Source of the DNA: CAIKXD01 sp035439485
GTDB lineage: Bacteria; Bacteroidota; Bacteroidia; UBA4408
DNA: 8,144 bases
Direction: 5' to 3'
Assembly: GCA_035439485.1 (NCBI GenBank)
Contig: DAORKI010000135.1
Coordinates: 1-8,144, forward strand
The notes under the pieces are model-generated. The model was given only the letters and a program-made list of their open reading frames with translations, was not told where the DNA came from and made no database searches. Shown one piece after another: positions 1 to 7,120 of this stretch. Numbering within the stretch: position 1 is the stretch's first letter; each line of letters begins with the position of its first letter. The position numbers were made by a program, and so were the translations under genes.

Positions 1-160
1 TTAAAAAATCGAACTACTTGATTTAGTTGGATTAACCCCGATTTAGAAAATGTGATCAAATTTGTAAAAATCTGATTTACAATTTCTTTATCGTTTAGGC
101 ATTTCTATTGCGTAATCTGGGTTAAAGCTAAATCCTTATTATTTTTACATTATTTTTTAA
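1..160. repeat. Long nested imperfect inverted repeat (possible MITE-like or structured element)
   Basis: Read by eye, successive arms pair in the correct nested order. TTAAAAAAT (1-9) pairs with ATTTTTTAA (152-160), 9/9. GATTTAG (20-26) pairs with CTAAATC (128-134), 7/7. TTAACCCCGATT (32-43) pairs with AATCTGGGTTAA (114-125), 11/12. TAGAAAATG (44-52) pairs with CATTTCTA (100-107) with one bulged base. AAATTTGTAAA (58-68) pairs with TTTACAATTT (76-85) with one bulge, around a 7-nt loop. The unpaired stretches are short except for 10-19 with 135-151 and 86-99. No open reading frame is visible inside. It could be a miniature inverted-repeat element, a decayed insertion-sequence end or a structured RNA. 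AT-rich DNA produces short palindromes by chance, but five arms in nested order including one GC-containing 11/12 arm are harder to dismiss. The element starts at the window edge and may extend further left. Confidence 0.5.
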
Positions 161-289
161 TTTTTGCCTCATTGAAATAAATTAAAGCCTTTGCACGAAA
201 ACTCATAAGAATACTGTTTTAAGTTAGAAGAATAAAAGCAAATTCAATTTCAAATTTCCTCTCCAATTAGTATATTGATTTGCTTTCCT
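161..289. other. AT-rich intergenic spacer upstream of dnaG
   Basis: This stretch has no convincing open frame, tRNA-like fold or GC-rich terminator hairpin. It is AT-rich and simply separates the inverted repeat from the dnaG promoter. An in-frame ATG at 275 could extend the dnaG reading frame by 13 residues, but it lies upstream of the likely promoter and is not favoured. Confidence 0.5.
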
Positions 290-297
290 TATTTTTG
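290..297 (+). promoter_or_regulatory. Candidate Bacteroidetes -7 promoter element for dnaG
   Basis: TATTTTTG matches the Bacteroidetes -7 consensus TAnnTTTG exactly. It ends 16 nt before the ATG at 314, so transcription would start around 302-305 and leave a very short leader. No TTG or TTTG was found at the expected 17-23 nt upstream, so the -33 part is missing or divergent. In AT-rich DNA the 8-mer is expected by chance roughly once per 1-2 kb per strand, so the position carries most of the weight. Confidence 0.5.
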
Positions 298-313
298 TAC
301 CCTATTTAAAAAA

Positions 314-2266
314 ATGATTCCTAAGGAAACGGTAGCTAAAATTATTGAAACGGCTGAGATTGTTGATGTTGTAAGTGATTTCATCTCATTAAAGAAAAGA
401 GGTGCTAATTACCTTGGTTTATGTCCGTTTCACAACGAAAAAGGACCTTCATTTACGGTATCGCCTGCAAAAGGTATTTACAAATGTTTTGGATGTGGAA
501 AATCGGGAACACCGGTAAACTTCATTATGGAGCATGAAGGTTTAACTTATCCAGAAGCGCTGCGTTTTTTAGCCAAAAAGTACAGTATTAAAATTGAAGA
601 AATAGAGCAAACGGCCGACCAAATAAAGGAACAAAATGCCAAAGAAAGTATGATGTTACTTTCAACTTATGCTCAACAACAATTTACTCAGAATTTATGG
701 GAAACCGAAGAAGGTAAAAATATAGGATTAAGCTATTTTAAGGAGCGTGGCTTCAGTAAGCAAACCATCGAAAAATTTCAACTTGGATATAGCCTCGAAA
801 ATCGCAAAGCATTTTCTGATAAAGCTATGGCCGATGGTTATCTATTAGAATATTTGGTAAAAACAGGTTTGACTATAGAAAATGAAGGTCGTTATTTTGA
901 CCGCTTCAGCGGAAGAGTCATATTTCCTATTCATAATATCAGTGGCCGACCAATAGCTTTTGGTGGAAGAATACTTACCAACGATAAAAAATTAGCCAAG
1001 TATCTTAATTCGCCTGAAAGTGATATTTATCATAAAAGCAATGTGTTATATGGATTATTTCAAGCCAAAAAAACCATTGTCGAAAAAAATAATTGTTATT
1101 TGGTTGAAGGCTATACAGATGTTGTAAGCCTTGCCCAAGCTGGCATCGAAAATGTGGTGGCATCTGCTGGAACTTCATTAACTGTAGAGCAAATACGTTT
1201 AATAAGACGTTTTACACCTAATGTTACTATCATGTATGATGGCGACAATGCTGGAATTAAAGCTTCCTTTAGAGGAATCAATCTTATCCTTGCCGAAGGG
1301 TTAAATGTAAAGGTATTGCTCTTTCCAGACGGTGAAGACCCTGATTCATTTGCTAAAAAACACACCCAAGATGAATTGCTTTCCTTTATGGAAAAAAACA
1401 CAAGCGATTTCATTAGTTTTAAAACTAAATTATTACTCAACGAAACACAAAACGACCCTATTGGAAAGGCACAGCTTATACATGATATTGTTGAAAGTAT
1501 TGGGTTGATACCTGATAGCATTGCACGTTCCTTATATGTTAAAGAGTGCAGCAGATTAATGCATATAGATGAGCAATTACTCATCAATGAATTAAACAAA
1601 GCGCTGCGAAAACAAAAAAGCAAATCAGAAACAGCTGATGATTATATACCAACGGCAATTACTGAACCCGCTGAACAACCAGTCAATGTGGTTGAAAATG
1701 CGGAATTAGACGCAAGCGCGCAAGAAGACGAAGTAATTAGGTTATTAATTCAGTATGGCAACAACGAAATTGATCATATTTCAAAACATGAGAATGGAGA
1801 ATTAGAATCAAATTCAGTTCATTTGGCTACATTTATTTGTACACATATACACGAAAATGAAATTGTTTTTGAAAATGCAAATTATACTGTTATTTATGAA
1901 ACCTATTTAAATGAAATGGAAAAGGGCAATATTCCAGAATTAAATTATTTTTTATCGCACGAAAGTGAAGGAATTAGAAATGCGGTAACATCTTTAATTG
2001 CTGATTCATACCAACTCAGTGACAATTGGAAAATTAAATACAAAGTAAATGCCAAGTACAAAGATCAAGAACTAAAAATAGTTGCCGATAGGGTTATTGA
2101 GCGTTTAAAGCAAAAACATATCTTAAAAATGATTCACCGCGTACTCGAAGAAATTAAAACTTGTGATGATGAAGAAAATATGCAAAATTTATTACTCGAA
2201 TATAAACTATTGCACGATTTAAAGGAAAATTTATTTAAAGAAACAGGCACCATTATAACGCACTAG
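314..2266 (+). CDS. dnaG: DNA primase DnaG
   Basis: DnaG synthesises the short RNA primers that start Okazaki fragments and acts at the fork with the DnaB helicase. The 650-residue product has the expected domain order. An N-terminal CHC2-type zinc domain uses C37, H40, C58 and C61 (CPFH...CFGC). The catalytic core and Toprim domain follow, with E265 in EGYTD and the metal-binding D309 and D311 in YDGDNAG. A polar, low-conservation linker lies at about 435-475, then a C-terminal region of about 175 residues in the position of the helicase-interaction domain. The ATG at 314 is preferred over the in-frame ATG at 275. The protein then begins MIPKETV, as Bacteroidetes primases usually do, and a -7 promoter element lies between the two ATGs. 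Length is normal for the phylum (E. coli DnaG is 581 residues). lnt follows after 8 nt and is probably co-transcribed. No frameshift or missing catalytic residue is seen. Confidence 0.97.
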   Translation: MIPKETVAKIIETAEIVDVVSDFISLKKRGANYLGLCPFHNEKGPSFTVSPAKGIYKCFGCGKSGTPVNFIMEHEGLTYPEALRFLAKKYSIKIEEIEQTADQIKEQNAKESMMLLSTYAQQQFTQNLWETEEGKNIGLSYFKERGFSKQTIEKFQLGYSLENRKAFSDKAMADGYLLEYLVKTGLTIENEGRYFDRFSGRVIFPIHNISGRPIAFGGRILTNDKKLAKYLNSPESDIYHKSNVLYGLFQAKKTIVEKNNCYLVEGYTDVVSLAQAGIENVVASAGTSLTVEQIRLIRRFTPNVTIMYDGDNAGIKASFRGINLILAEGLNVKVLLFPDGEDPDSFAKKHTQDELLSFMEKNTSDFISFKTKLLLNETQNDPIGKAQLIHDIVESIGLIPDSIARSLYVKECSRLMHIDEQLLINELNKALRKQKSKSETADDYIPTAITEPAEQPVNVVENAELDASAQEDEVIRLLIQYGNNEIDHISKHENGELESNSVHLATFICTHIHENEIVFENANYTVIYETYLNEMEKGNIPELNYFLSHESEGIRNAVTSLIADSYQLSDNWKIKYKVNAKYKDQELKIVADRVIERLKQKHILKMIHRVLEEIKTCDDEENMQNLLLEYKLLHDLKENLFKETGTIITH

Positions 2267-2274
2267 CTATATTC

Positions 2275-3864
2275 ATGAGTAAGTTCATAAAGCACATTTC
2301 TTACGCTTCTCTAACAGGCTTATTGTTAAGCTTTGCATGGCCTGTAGATGGCTTTTATTTTCTCATTTTTTTTGCATGGATACCACTACTTTGGTTAGAA
2401 AGTGAGTTAAGCAAGCAAGGCAAAGTACAGCTTTCATTTTTGAGATTTAGTTTTTTAAGCATGTTAATATGGAACGTGCTTACCACTTGGTGGATAAAGA
2501 ATGCATCTTTTGGTGGAGCACTCATGGCTATTATTGCCAACAGCATTTTAATGGCTTTGGTACTTTATTTTTTTCATGTTGTTAAAACTAAAAAAGGTCA
2601 AAAGCAGGGCTACTTTGCTTTAATTGTTTTTTGGATGAGTTTTGAATATGTTCACTTGCGATGGGATATCACTTGGCCTTGGTTAAATTTGGGAAATGCT
2701 TTTGCAAATCAAATTGAATTAATACAGTGGTATGAATACACAGGGGTGTTTGGAGGAACTCTTTGGGTACTGCTCATAAACATACTTTTATTTCAAATTT
2801 TGAAAAACAAATTGGAAAACAATCCTACAAAATCATTAGCTGTGAAAGCAGGTTTGCTGCTTGTAATACCTATTTGTATTTCATTATTAATATTTAAAAC
2901 TTACCATGAAAATTTAAATCCAATTCAGGTTGTTGTTGTACAACCTAATATTGACCCATATAACGAAAAGTTCAGTGGTTTATCATCTCGCCAGCAGTTA
3001 GAAAAATTAATTCAATTAACTCAAGGGAAATTAGACCAAAACACCGACTTTTTAGTTGGCCCTGAAACAGCTTTGGTGGCCTATATTTGGGAGAATAAAT
3101 GGGATGAATCAAGCGATTTAAAAGTGCTTGATTCATTGTTAACTGTGTATAAAAATTTAAACATTTTAATTGGAGCTTCTACTTTAAAAGTTTTTGAACT
3201 AAATGAGCCATTGTCTTCCACCGCACGAAAATTCGGCAATGCCGACCAATATTATGATTCATACAATACTGCGCTTCAACTCGATCATACAGGTAATATT
3301 CAAACCTACCATAAATCAAAATTAGTGCCTGGTGTCGAAAAAATGCCATGGCCAGGTGTGTTCAAATATATCGAAAAATTTGCCATTGATTTAGGTGGAA
3401 TCAGCGGAAGTTTGGGTATGCAAGAGGAGAGAGAAGCATTTTATACACCTAATAAAAAATTTGCTGCAGGACCAATTGTATGCTATGAATCAGTTTATGG
3501 TGAGTATGTTGGCGAGTATGTAAAAAAGGGAGCGAATTTTTTGGCCATTATCACCAATGATGGCTGGTGGGGTGATACACCTGGATATAAGCAACACCTA
3601 AAATATGGAGCTATAAGAGCTATTGAAACACGTAGAAGTATTGTACGCTCTGCAAACACGGGCATTTCAGGCATTGTTAATCAATTAGGTGAAGTTTCAA
3701 ATACTACTTCATGGTGGAAAGCCGATGCCTTAAAAGCCACTATTAATGCCAACAATAATATAACTTTTTATACCCGTTTTGGTGATTATTTAGGACTTAT
3801 AGCAATTTACACTTCTTTGGTAATTATTGTAGGTCTCTTATTTTCAAAATTTAAACCTCGTTAG
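2275..3864 (+). CDS. lnt: Apolipoprotein N-acyltransferase Lnt
   Basis: Lnt is the inner-membrane enzyme that adds the third acyl chain to the N-terminal cysteine of lipoproteins, after Lgt and Lsp have acted. The 529-residue product has several hydrophobic segments in the first 210 residues, then a nitrilase-type (carbon-nitrogen hydrolase) domain facing the periplasm, and one C-terminal membrane segment near 505-525. The Glu-Lys-Cys triad is identifiable: E264 in GPETALVAY, K347 in YHKSKLVPG and C403 in VCYESVYGEYV. E355 lies eight residues after the lysine, the same spacing as the essential K335/E343 pair of E. coli Lnt. The NDGWWGDTPG and RAIETRRSIVRSANTG blocks are also typical. The gene starts 8 nt after the dnaG stop and probably shares its transcript. 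Its TAG stop overlaps the stop of the convergent tsaB, so there is no room for a terminator between them. Identification is secure. Confidence 0.96.
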   Translation: MSKFIKHISYASLTGLLLSFAWPVDGFYFLIFFAWIPLLWLESELSKQGKVQLSFLRFSFLSMLIWNVLTTWWIKNASFGGALMAIIANSILMALVLYFFHVVKTKKGQKQGYFALIVFWMSFEYVHLRWDITWPWLNLGNAFANQIELIQWYEYTGVFGGTLWVLLINILLFQILKNKLENNPTKSLAVKAGLLLVIPICISLLIFKTYHENLNPIQVVVVQPNIDPYNEKFSGLSSRQQLEKLIQLTQGKLDQNTDFLVGPETALVAYIWENKWDESSDLKVLDSLLTVYKNLNILIGASTLKVFELNEPLSSTARKFGNADQYYDSYNTALQLDHTGNIQTYHKSKLVPGVEKMPWPGVFKYIEKFAIDLGGISGSLGMQEEREAFYTPNKKFAAGPIVCYESVYGEYVGEYVKKGANFLAIITNDGWWGDTPGYKQHLKYGAIRAIETRRSIVRSANTGISGIVNQLGEVSNTTSWWKADALKATINANNNITFYTRFGDYLGLIAIYTSLVIIVGLLFSKFKPR

Positions 3865-4535
3865 GCTGGTGTCGAAGGGCTGTAAAATTCTTTTAAATAA
3901 TAAGGTTCAAAATAAGCTAAATTTTCAAAGGCTTTTGCTATAAATTTTTTATGGATGAAATCAATCATATTGGCAGCACTGGGTTCAATTGTTAAATCAA
4001 ATATTGCCTGTTTATGCTTGCAAATTTCTTTAAATTTTTGCGCACCATCGCCAAAAAAAAGTACTTCTTGCTGATCCAATAATGCTGAAAATGAATTTTC
4101 ATTGAGAATGATTGCAGCTGTGTCATGAATGATATTTTCATGCTTGTAAATGGCGGAATATACTTCCATTCTACGTGCATCTAACATTGGACAAAAATGA
4201 AAATCTTTGGTATGTTTTCGTTGAGCTCCATACATTAAAGAAGTTAATGTATTAATGGCTAGCAATGGAATATTGAGTCCATAACATAGTCCCTTTGCAG
4301 TGGCTACACCAATTCTTAAACCTGTATATGAACCTGGACCTTTACTAACAGCTACAGCATTTAATTCATTAAAGTTTTTACCTGCCATTTTCATAACTTC
4401 TTCAATAAATAAGGTAAGGTGTTCGGCATGAGTAAATCCTTTATTTTCTTCCTTTAAAGCAAGCATTTTTCCTGCTTGCGATAGGGCTACTGAACAAACA
4501 GTTGTAGCTGTTTCAAGATGCAATATCAATGACAT
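3861..4535 (-). CDS. tsaB: tRNA t6A37 biosynthesis protein TsaB
   Basis: TsaB (formerly YeaZ) is the non-catalytic ASKHA-fold partner of TsaD. With TsaC/TsaC2 and TsaE, the complex installs N6-threonylcarbamoyl on A37 of tRNAs that read ANN codons. The 224-residue product starts MSLILHLETATTVCSVAL, the phosphate-1-like strand region of the fold. HAEHL follows at 36-40, and GPGSYTGLRIG at 66-76 is the family signature. Length matches the family (about 225-235 residues). TsaB lacks the metal-binding histidines of TsaD, and none in the TsaD HxxxH pattern are seen here, which argues against TsaD. The gene starts 2 nt after the stop of the upstream efflux adaptor, so it is probably translated from the adaptor transcript. 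Its TAA overlaps the lnt TAG on the opposite strand. The pairing with an efflux adaptor looks positional rather than functional. Confidence 0.95.
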   Translation of the reverse strand: MSLILHLETATTVCSVALSQAGKMLALKEENKGFTHAEHLTLFIEEVMKMAGKNFNELNAVAVSKGPGSYTGLRIGVATAKGLCYGLNIPLLAINTLTSLMYGAQRKHTKDFHFCPMLDARRMEVYSAIYKHENIIHDTAAIILNENSFSALLDQQEVLFFGDGAQKFKEICKHKQAIFDLTIEPSAANMIDFIHKKFIAKAFENLAYFEPYYLKEFYSPSTPA

Positions 4536-4537
4536 AG

Positions 4538-5905
4538 CTATTCTTCTTTTTCTGTAAACAAATCCTCTTTATCAACTTTTTCAATAGGTGTTTTGTTTTT
4601 TAGAGATTTTGAAACAACTTTATAAGGGCCAGTAATTACTTCATCTTTTAAATTAATTCCTGATTTTATTTCAATGAAATTGTTATCTTGTATCCCTGTG
4701 GTAACAGGAGTTAAAATAGCAATATCGTTTTTAATAATAAATACATATTCAATTATCTTTTCATTCTTTTTATTTTCTGATTCTGCTTTTACTTCTTCTT
4801 CTTCTTGCTTCTTTTTCTTTTTTTCTTTTACTCCATATGAAGTGGTGTCTTCTCGTGTTGTTACTGCCTGCACGGGCACAGAAATTGCATTAAAAACCTT
4901 ATTGGTTTGAATATCCACAGTGGCCGACATTCCTGGTCTAAATGGCGAATATTGAGGATTATCTTTCGGAATTAAAGTTAAATAGGACTCACGTAAAATT
5001 CTAATTTTTACAGTAAAATTTGTTACTTGATCGGCACTTGTACCAACTGTGTTAGCAGAATTTGCCACTTCGGTAACAATACCTTTAAATTTTTTATCTA
5101 AATAGGCATCAACTTCAATGTGAGCAGTGTCATTGAGTTTTATTCTTACAATATCATTTTCATTCACATCAACACTCACTTCCATTTCATTTAAGTTTGC
5201 AATAGTCATAATTTCTGTTCCAGTCATTTGTGCTGTACCTACAACCCTTTCGCCTTTTTCTACATTTAGTTTAGATACTTTTCCATCAACAGGTGAAAAA
5301 ATAGATGTTCTTGCAAGATTTGTTTGTGCTTCTTTTAAAGTTGCTTCTGCATTTTTGATATTGAAATCGGCAGCTGCTAAGGTCTGTTGTGCTGCTTCTA
5401 CTTCTGCTTTAGCTGTTTCAAATTGTGCTTTTGAAGCCTCAAAATCTTGCTCTGAAAGCGCACCCTGTTCAAATAATTTTTTGTTTCGGTTAAATAATGA
5501 TTCAGCATTAATTAATTGTGCTTTACTTTGAATTAATCTTGCTTTGGTTTGTGCACTGCTCGCTTTAGATGAATTTACAGAAGCCTCAACACGCTCTAAA
5601 CTTGATATATAAATGTCTTGCCTAATTCTACAAAGTAAATCCCCTTTTTTTACTACATCGCCTTCTTTAACCATCATTTCAGTAATTTCACCTGATACAT
5701 CAGAACTTATCTTAACCTGTGTTTCAGGCTGTATTTTCCCACTACCTGATACTGTCTCTACAATGTTGCGTTTAATAACCTCCTCTGCCGTAACCTTAGT
5801 TGCTTTATCTTTTCCTATGATGCCAAACTTTTTGCCCAAAACGAAAAGCAGTAGCAATGAAGCTAAAATTATGATAAGGTTTTTTGGTGCTAATATTTTT
5901 TTCAT
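4538..5905 (-). CDS. Efflux periplasmic adaptor subunit (MacA/HlyD family)
   Basis: This is a membrane-fusion protein that would link an inner-membrane transporter (MacB-type ABC or RND pump) to a TolC-like outer-membrane channel. The 455-residue product has one N-terminal membrane anchor (about 10-24) and no lipobox cysteine. The first half of the biotinyl-lipoyl domain follows (about 56-95, with SGEITEMMVKEGDVVKKGD). A long alpha-helical hairpin rich in Ala, Glu and Gln occupies about 99-198, and the second lipoyl half starts at FSPVDGKVSKLNVEKGERV (203-221). The beta-barrel (about 238-335) and membrane-proximal region (about 338-450) complete it. The membrane-proximal region is interrupted by a highly charged Lys/Glu insert at about 360-383. 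No transporter or TolC gene lies next to it in the window, so the substrate is unknown. It heads a minus-strand unit with tsaB, has its own promoter at 5939-5967, and its ATG is preceded by an A-rich leader rather than a clear Shine-Dalgarno. Confidence 0.9.
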   Translation of the reverse strand: MKKILAPKNLIIILASLLLLFVLGKKFGIIGKDKATKVTAEEVIKRNIVETVSGSGKIQPETQVKISSDVSGEITEMMVKEGDVVKKGDLLCRIRQDIYISSLERVEASVNSSKASSAQTKARLIQSKAQLINAESLFNRNKKLFEQGALSEQDFEASKAQFETAKAEVEAAQQTLAAADFNIKNAEATLKEAQTNLARTSIFSPVDGKVSKLNVEKGERVVGTAQMTGTEIMTIANLNEMEVSVDVNENDIVRIKLNDTAHIEVDAYLDKKFKGIVTEVANSANTVGTSADQVTNFTVKIRILRESYLTLIPKDNPQYSPFRPGMSATVDIQTNKVFNAISVPVQAVTTREDTTSYGVKEKKKKKQEEEEVKAESENKKNEKIIEYVFIIKNDIAILTPVTTGIQDNNFIEIKSGINLKDEVITGPYKVVSKSLKNKTPIEKVDKEDLFTEKEE

Positions 5906-5938
5906 AGTGCTTTTAAAACTCAGAGTTTAAGTTGTGGG

Positions 5939-5967
5939 CAAAGGTATATTAAAAAATGTTTCAACAA
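5939..5967 (-). promoter_or_regulatory. Bacteroidetes-type promoter for the adaptor-tsaB unit
   Basis: On the minus strand TACCTTTG (5946-5939) matches the -7 consensus TAnnTTTG. A TTG at 5967-5965 lies 18 nt upstream, inside the 17-23 nt spacing known for Bacteroidetes vegetative promoters. The predicted start falls near 5932, giving a leader of about 27 nt before the ATG at 5905. This is the best-formed promoter in the window because both elements and the spacing agree. Confidence 0.65.
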
Positions 5968-6002
5968 TTTTAGAATACAATATTTGTTTTGGTTCAACAA
6001 TT
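5960..6002. repeat. 10-bp direct repeat in the divergent promoter region
   Basis: TTCAACAATT occurs perfectly at 5960-5969 and 5993-6002, with starts 33 bp apart, about three helical turns. The first copy overlaps the -33 region of the adaptor promoter. It could be a paired binding site for a regulator acting on the adaptor gene and/or the divergent SRPBCC gene, or a chance repeat in AT-rich DNA. No exact TAnnTTTG element was found on the plus strand for the SRPBCC gene. Confidence 0.35.
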
Positions 6003-6038
6003 AATTAAAAGCATTGTTTCATGTTGAATTGATCAGCA

Positions 6039-6494
6039 ATGAAACCACATATTATAATTCGAAAAACAATTATCAAGCGCCCATTAAATGAAGTTTTTGA
6101 TTTTTTCAGTAAAGCCGAAAATTTGAATTTACTTACACCACCCGAGTTGCAATTTAAAATTCTTACCCCATTGCCAATTGAAATGAAGAAAGGTACCTTA
6201 ATTGATTACAAAATAAAGCTTAATGGAATTTCATTTACATGGAAAACAGAAATATCCAAATGGCAGCAAAATGAATGTTTTGTTGATCAACAATTAAAAG
6301 GCCCATATAAAATTTGGCACCACACGCACAGTTTTAGAGCCATTGAAGGTGGAACTGAAATGATCGATGAGGTTAAATATCTTTCCCCTGGTTGGATTTT
6401 TGAACCTATCATACAAGGCATTTATATTAAGAAAAAAGTTGAAGGAATTTTTGATTATCGTAATACTCAACTTAAAACAATTTTTCCTGATTAA
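6039..6494 (+). CDS. SRPBCC-fold protein (COG4276-like)
   Basis: The 151-residue product resembles the START/polyketide-cyclase-like SRPBCC superfamily, small helix-grip proteins with a deep hydrophobic pocket. The visible pattern is a first strand followed by the usual helix after a proline (RPLNEVFDFFSKAENLNLLT, about 14-33). Alternating strands with aromatic residues follow (FTWKTEISKW, YKIWHHTHSF). GGTEMIDEVKY comes before a long C-terminal helix that would cover the pocket (about 118-147). The arrangement is closest to the uncharacterised COG4276 group. There is no signal peptide or membrane segment, so it is probably cytoplasmic. The ligand and role are unknown. It is transcribed divergently from the efflux adaptor across 133 nt, and the TrmH-family gene follows. 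A three-codon open frame, ATG to TGA at 6021-6032, precedes the start but has no support as a real upstream ORF. Confidence 0.8.
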   Translation: MKPHIIIRKTIIKRPLNEVFDFFSKAENLNLLTPPELQFKILTPLPIEMKKGTLIDYKIKLNGISFTWKTEISKWQQNECFVDQQLKGPYKIWHHTHSFRAIEGGTEMIDEVKYLSPGWIFEPIIQGIYIKKKVEGIFDYRNTQLKTIFPD

Positions 6495-6509
6495 GTGCTA
6501 TAGTTTTTT

Positions 6510-6517
6510 TAGATTTG
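6510..6517 (+). promoter_or_regulatory. Candidate -7 promoter element for the TrmH-family gene
   Basis: TAGATTTG matches TAnnTTTG exactly and lies 18 nt before the ATG at 6536, close to the geometry seen at dnaG. It overlaps the TTG at 6515 that could otherwise be read as an earlier start, which favours the ATG. No TTG at the -33 position was found, so this is a partial match. Confidence 0.45.
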
Positions 6518-6535
6518 CCCCCTAAATTATGCTCT

Positions 6536-7063
6536 ATGCGCAAACTAAGCAATGATGAATTGGGAAGAAAAACACCGGAAGAATTTAAACTTTCAGAAAA
6601 AACCCCTTTAATTTTGGTGCTAGATAATGTGCGTAGCTTAAATAACGTAGGATCTGTTTTTAGAACAGCAGATAGTTTTTTGTTGGAAGCAGTTTATCTT
6701 TGCGGAATAACAGGTACACCACCTCACAAAGATATCCAAAAAACCGCCCTAGGGGCCACTGACACAGTAACTTGGAAATATTTTAACCAAACTATTGATG
6801 CTGTTAATGAATTAAAAGGAATTAATTATGATGTTTATGCCATTGAACAGGCTGAAAACAGTATTAAACTCCATGAATTTAAAACAAATGCTTCAAAAAA
6901 ATTGGCATTCATTTTAGGGAATGAAATTAATGGTGTTGACCAAAACATAATAAATCAATGTCATGGTGTGATAGAAATTCCACAAACAGGGTTTAAACAT
7001 TCACTTAATATTTCAATTGCAGCAGGTATTGTTTGCTGGGAAATATATCGTCAGTTGATATAA
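6536..7063 (+). CDS. TrmH-family (SPOUT) RNA 2'-O-ribose methyltransferase
   Basis: The enzyme would transfer a methyl group from S-adenosylmethionine to a ribose 2'-OH of tRNA or rRNA, using the deep trefoil-knot SPOUT fold and acting as a dimer. All three family motifs are present in the 175-residue product. Motif 1 is NVRSLNNVGSVFRTADSF with R43. Motif 2 is LGNEINGV starting at L127. Motif 3 is IPQTGFKHSLNIS at about 148-160, which forms the knot and the cofactor site. Length is short, with no N-terminal substrate-binding extension like that of RlmB, so it resembles the small TrmH/TrmL-like group common in Bacteroidetes. The target nucleotide cannot be told from sequence alone. ATG 6536 is chosen over TTG 6515 because the protein then begins MRKLSNDEL, as its relatives do, and the TTG overlaps a -7 element. 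The SRPBCC gene ends 41 nt upstream and ridA begins 57 nt downstream. Confidence 0.92.
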   Translation: MRKLSNDELGRKTPEEFKLSEKTPLILVLDNVRSLNNVGSVFRTADSFLLEAVYLCGITGTPPHKDIQKTALGATDTVTWKYFNQTIDAVNELKGINYDVYAIEQAENSIKLHEFKTNASKKLAFILGNEINGVDQNIINQCHGVIEIPQTGFKHSLNISIAAGIVCWEIYRQLI

Positions 7064-7120
7064 ATTATTATTTTGATGGCAGCCCCAAAATTACTATTTT
7101 CACAAAATTAAATTTCAAAT

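Noticed and set aside
275..313. N-terminal extension of DnaG from the ATG at 275
   Set aside because: The added 13 residues (MICFPYFCTLFKK) are not part of the primase family, and a -7 promoter element lies inside this stretch.
1111..1623. Open frame on the minus strand inside dnaG
   Set aside because: It lies fully within the conserved Toprim and core region of dnaG, and its translation resembles no known family. It is an antisense shadow.
5127..5930. Open frames on the plus strand opposite the efflux adaptor
   Set aside because: They are Ser/Phe-rich mirror frames of the Ala/Glu-rich coiled coil and lipoyl regions, with no independent family signal.
6021..6032. Three-codon upstream open frame before the SRPBCC gene
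   Set aside because: ATG-TTG-AAT-TGA is too short to carry evidence, and such frames arise often by chance in AT-rich leaders.
7064..7120. Promoter or terminator between the TrmH-family gene and ridA
   Set aside because: Near matches such as TATTTTGA and TATTTTCA do not meet TAnnTTTG, and no GC-rich hairpin followed by a T run is present.
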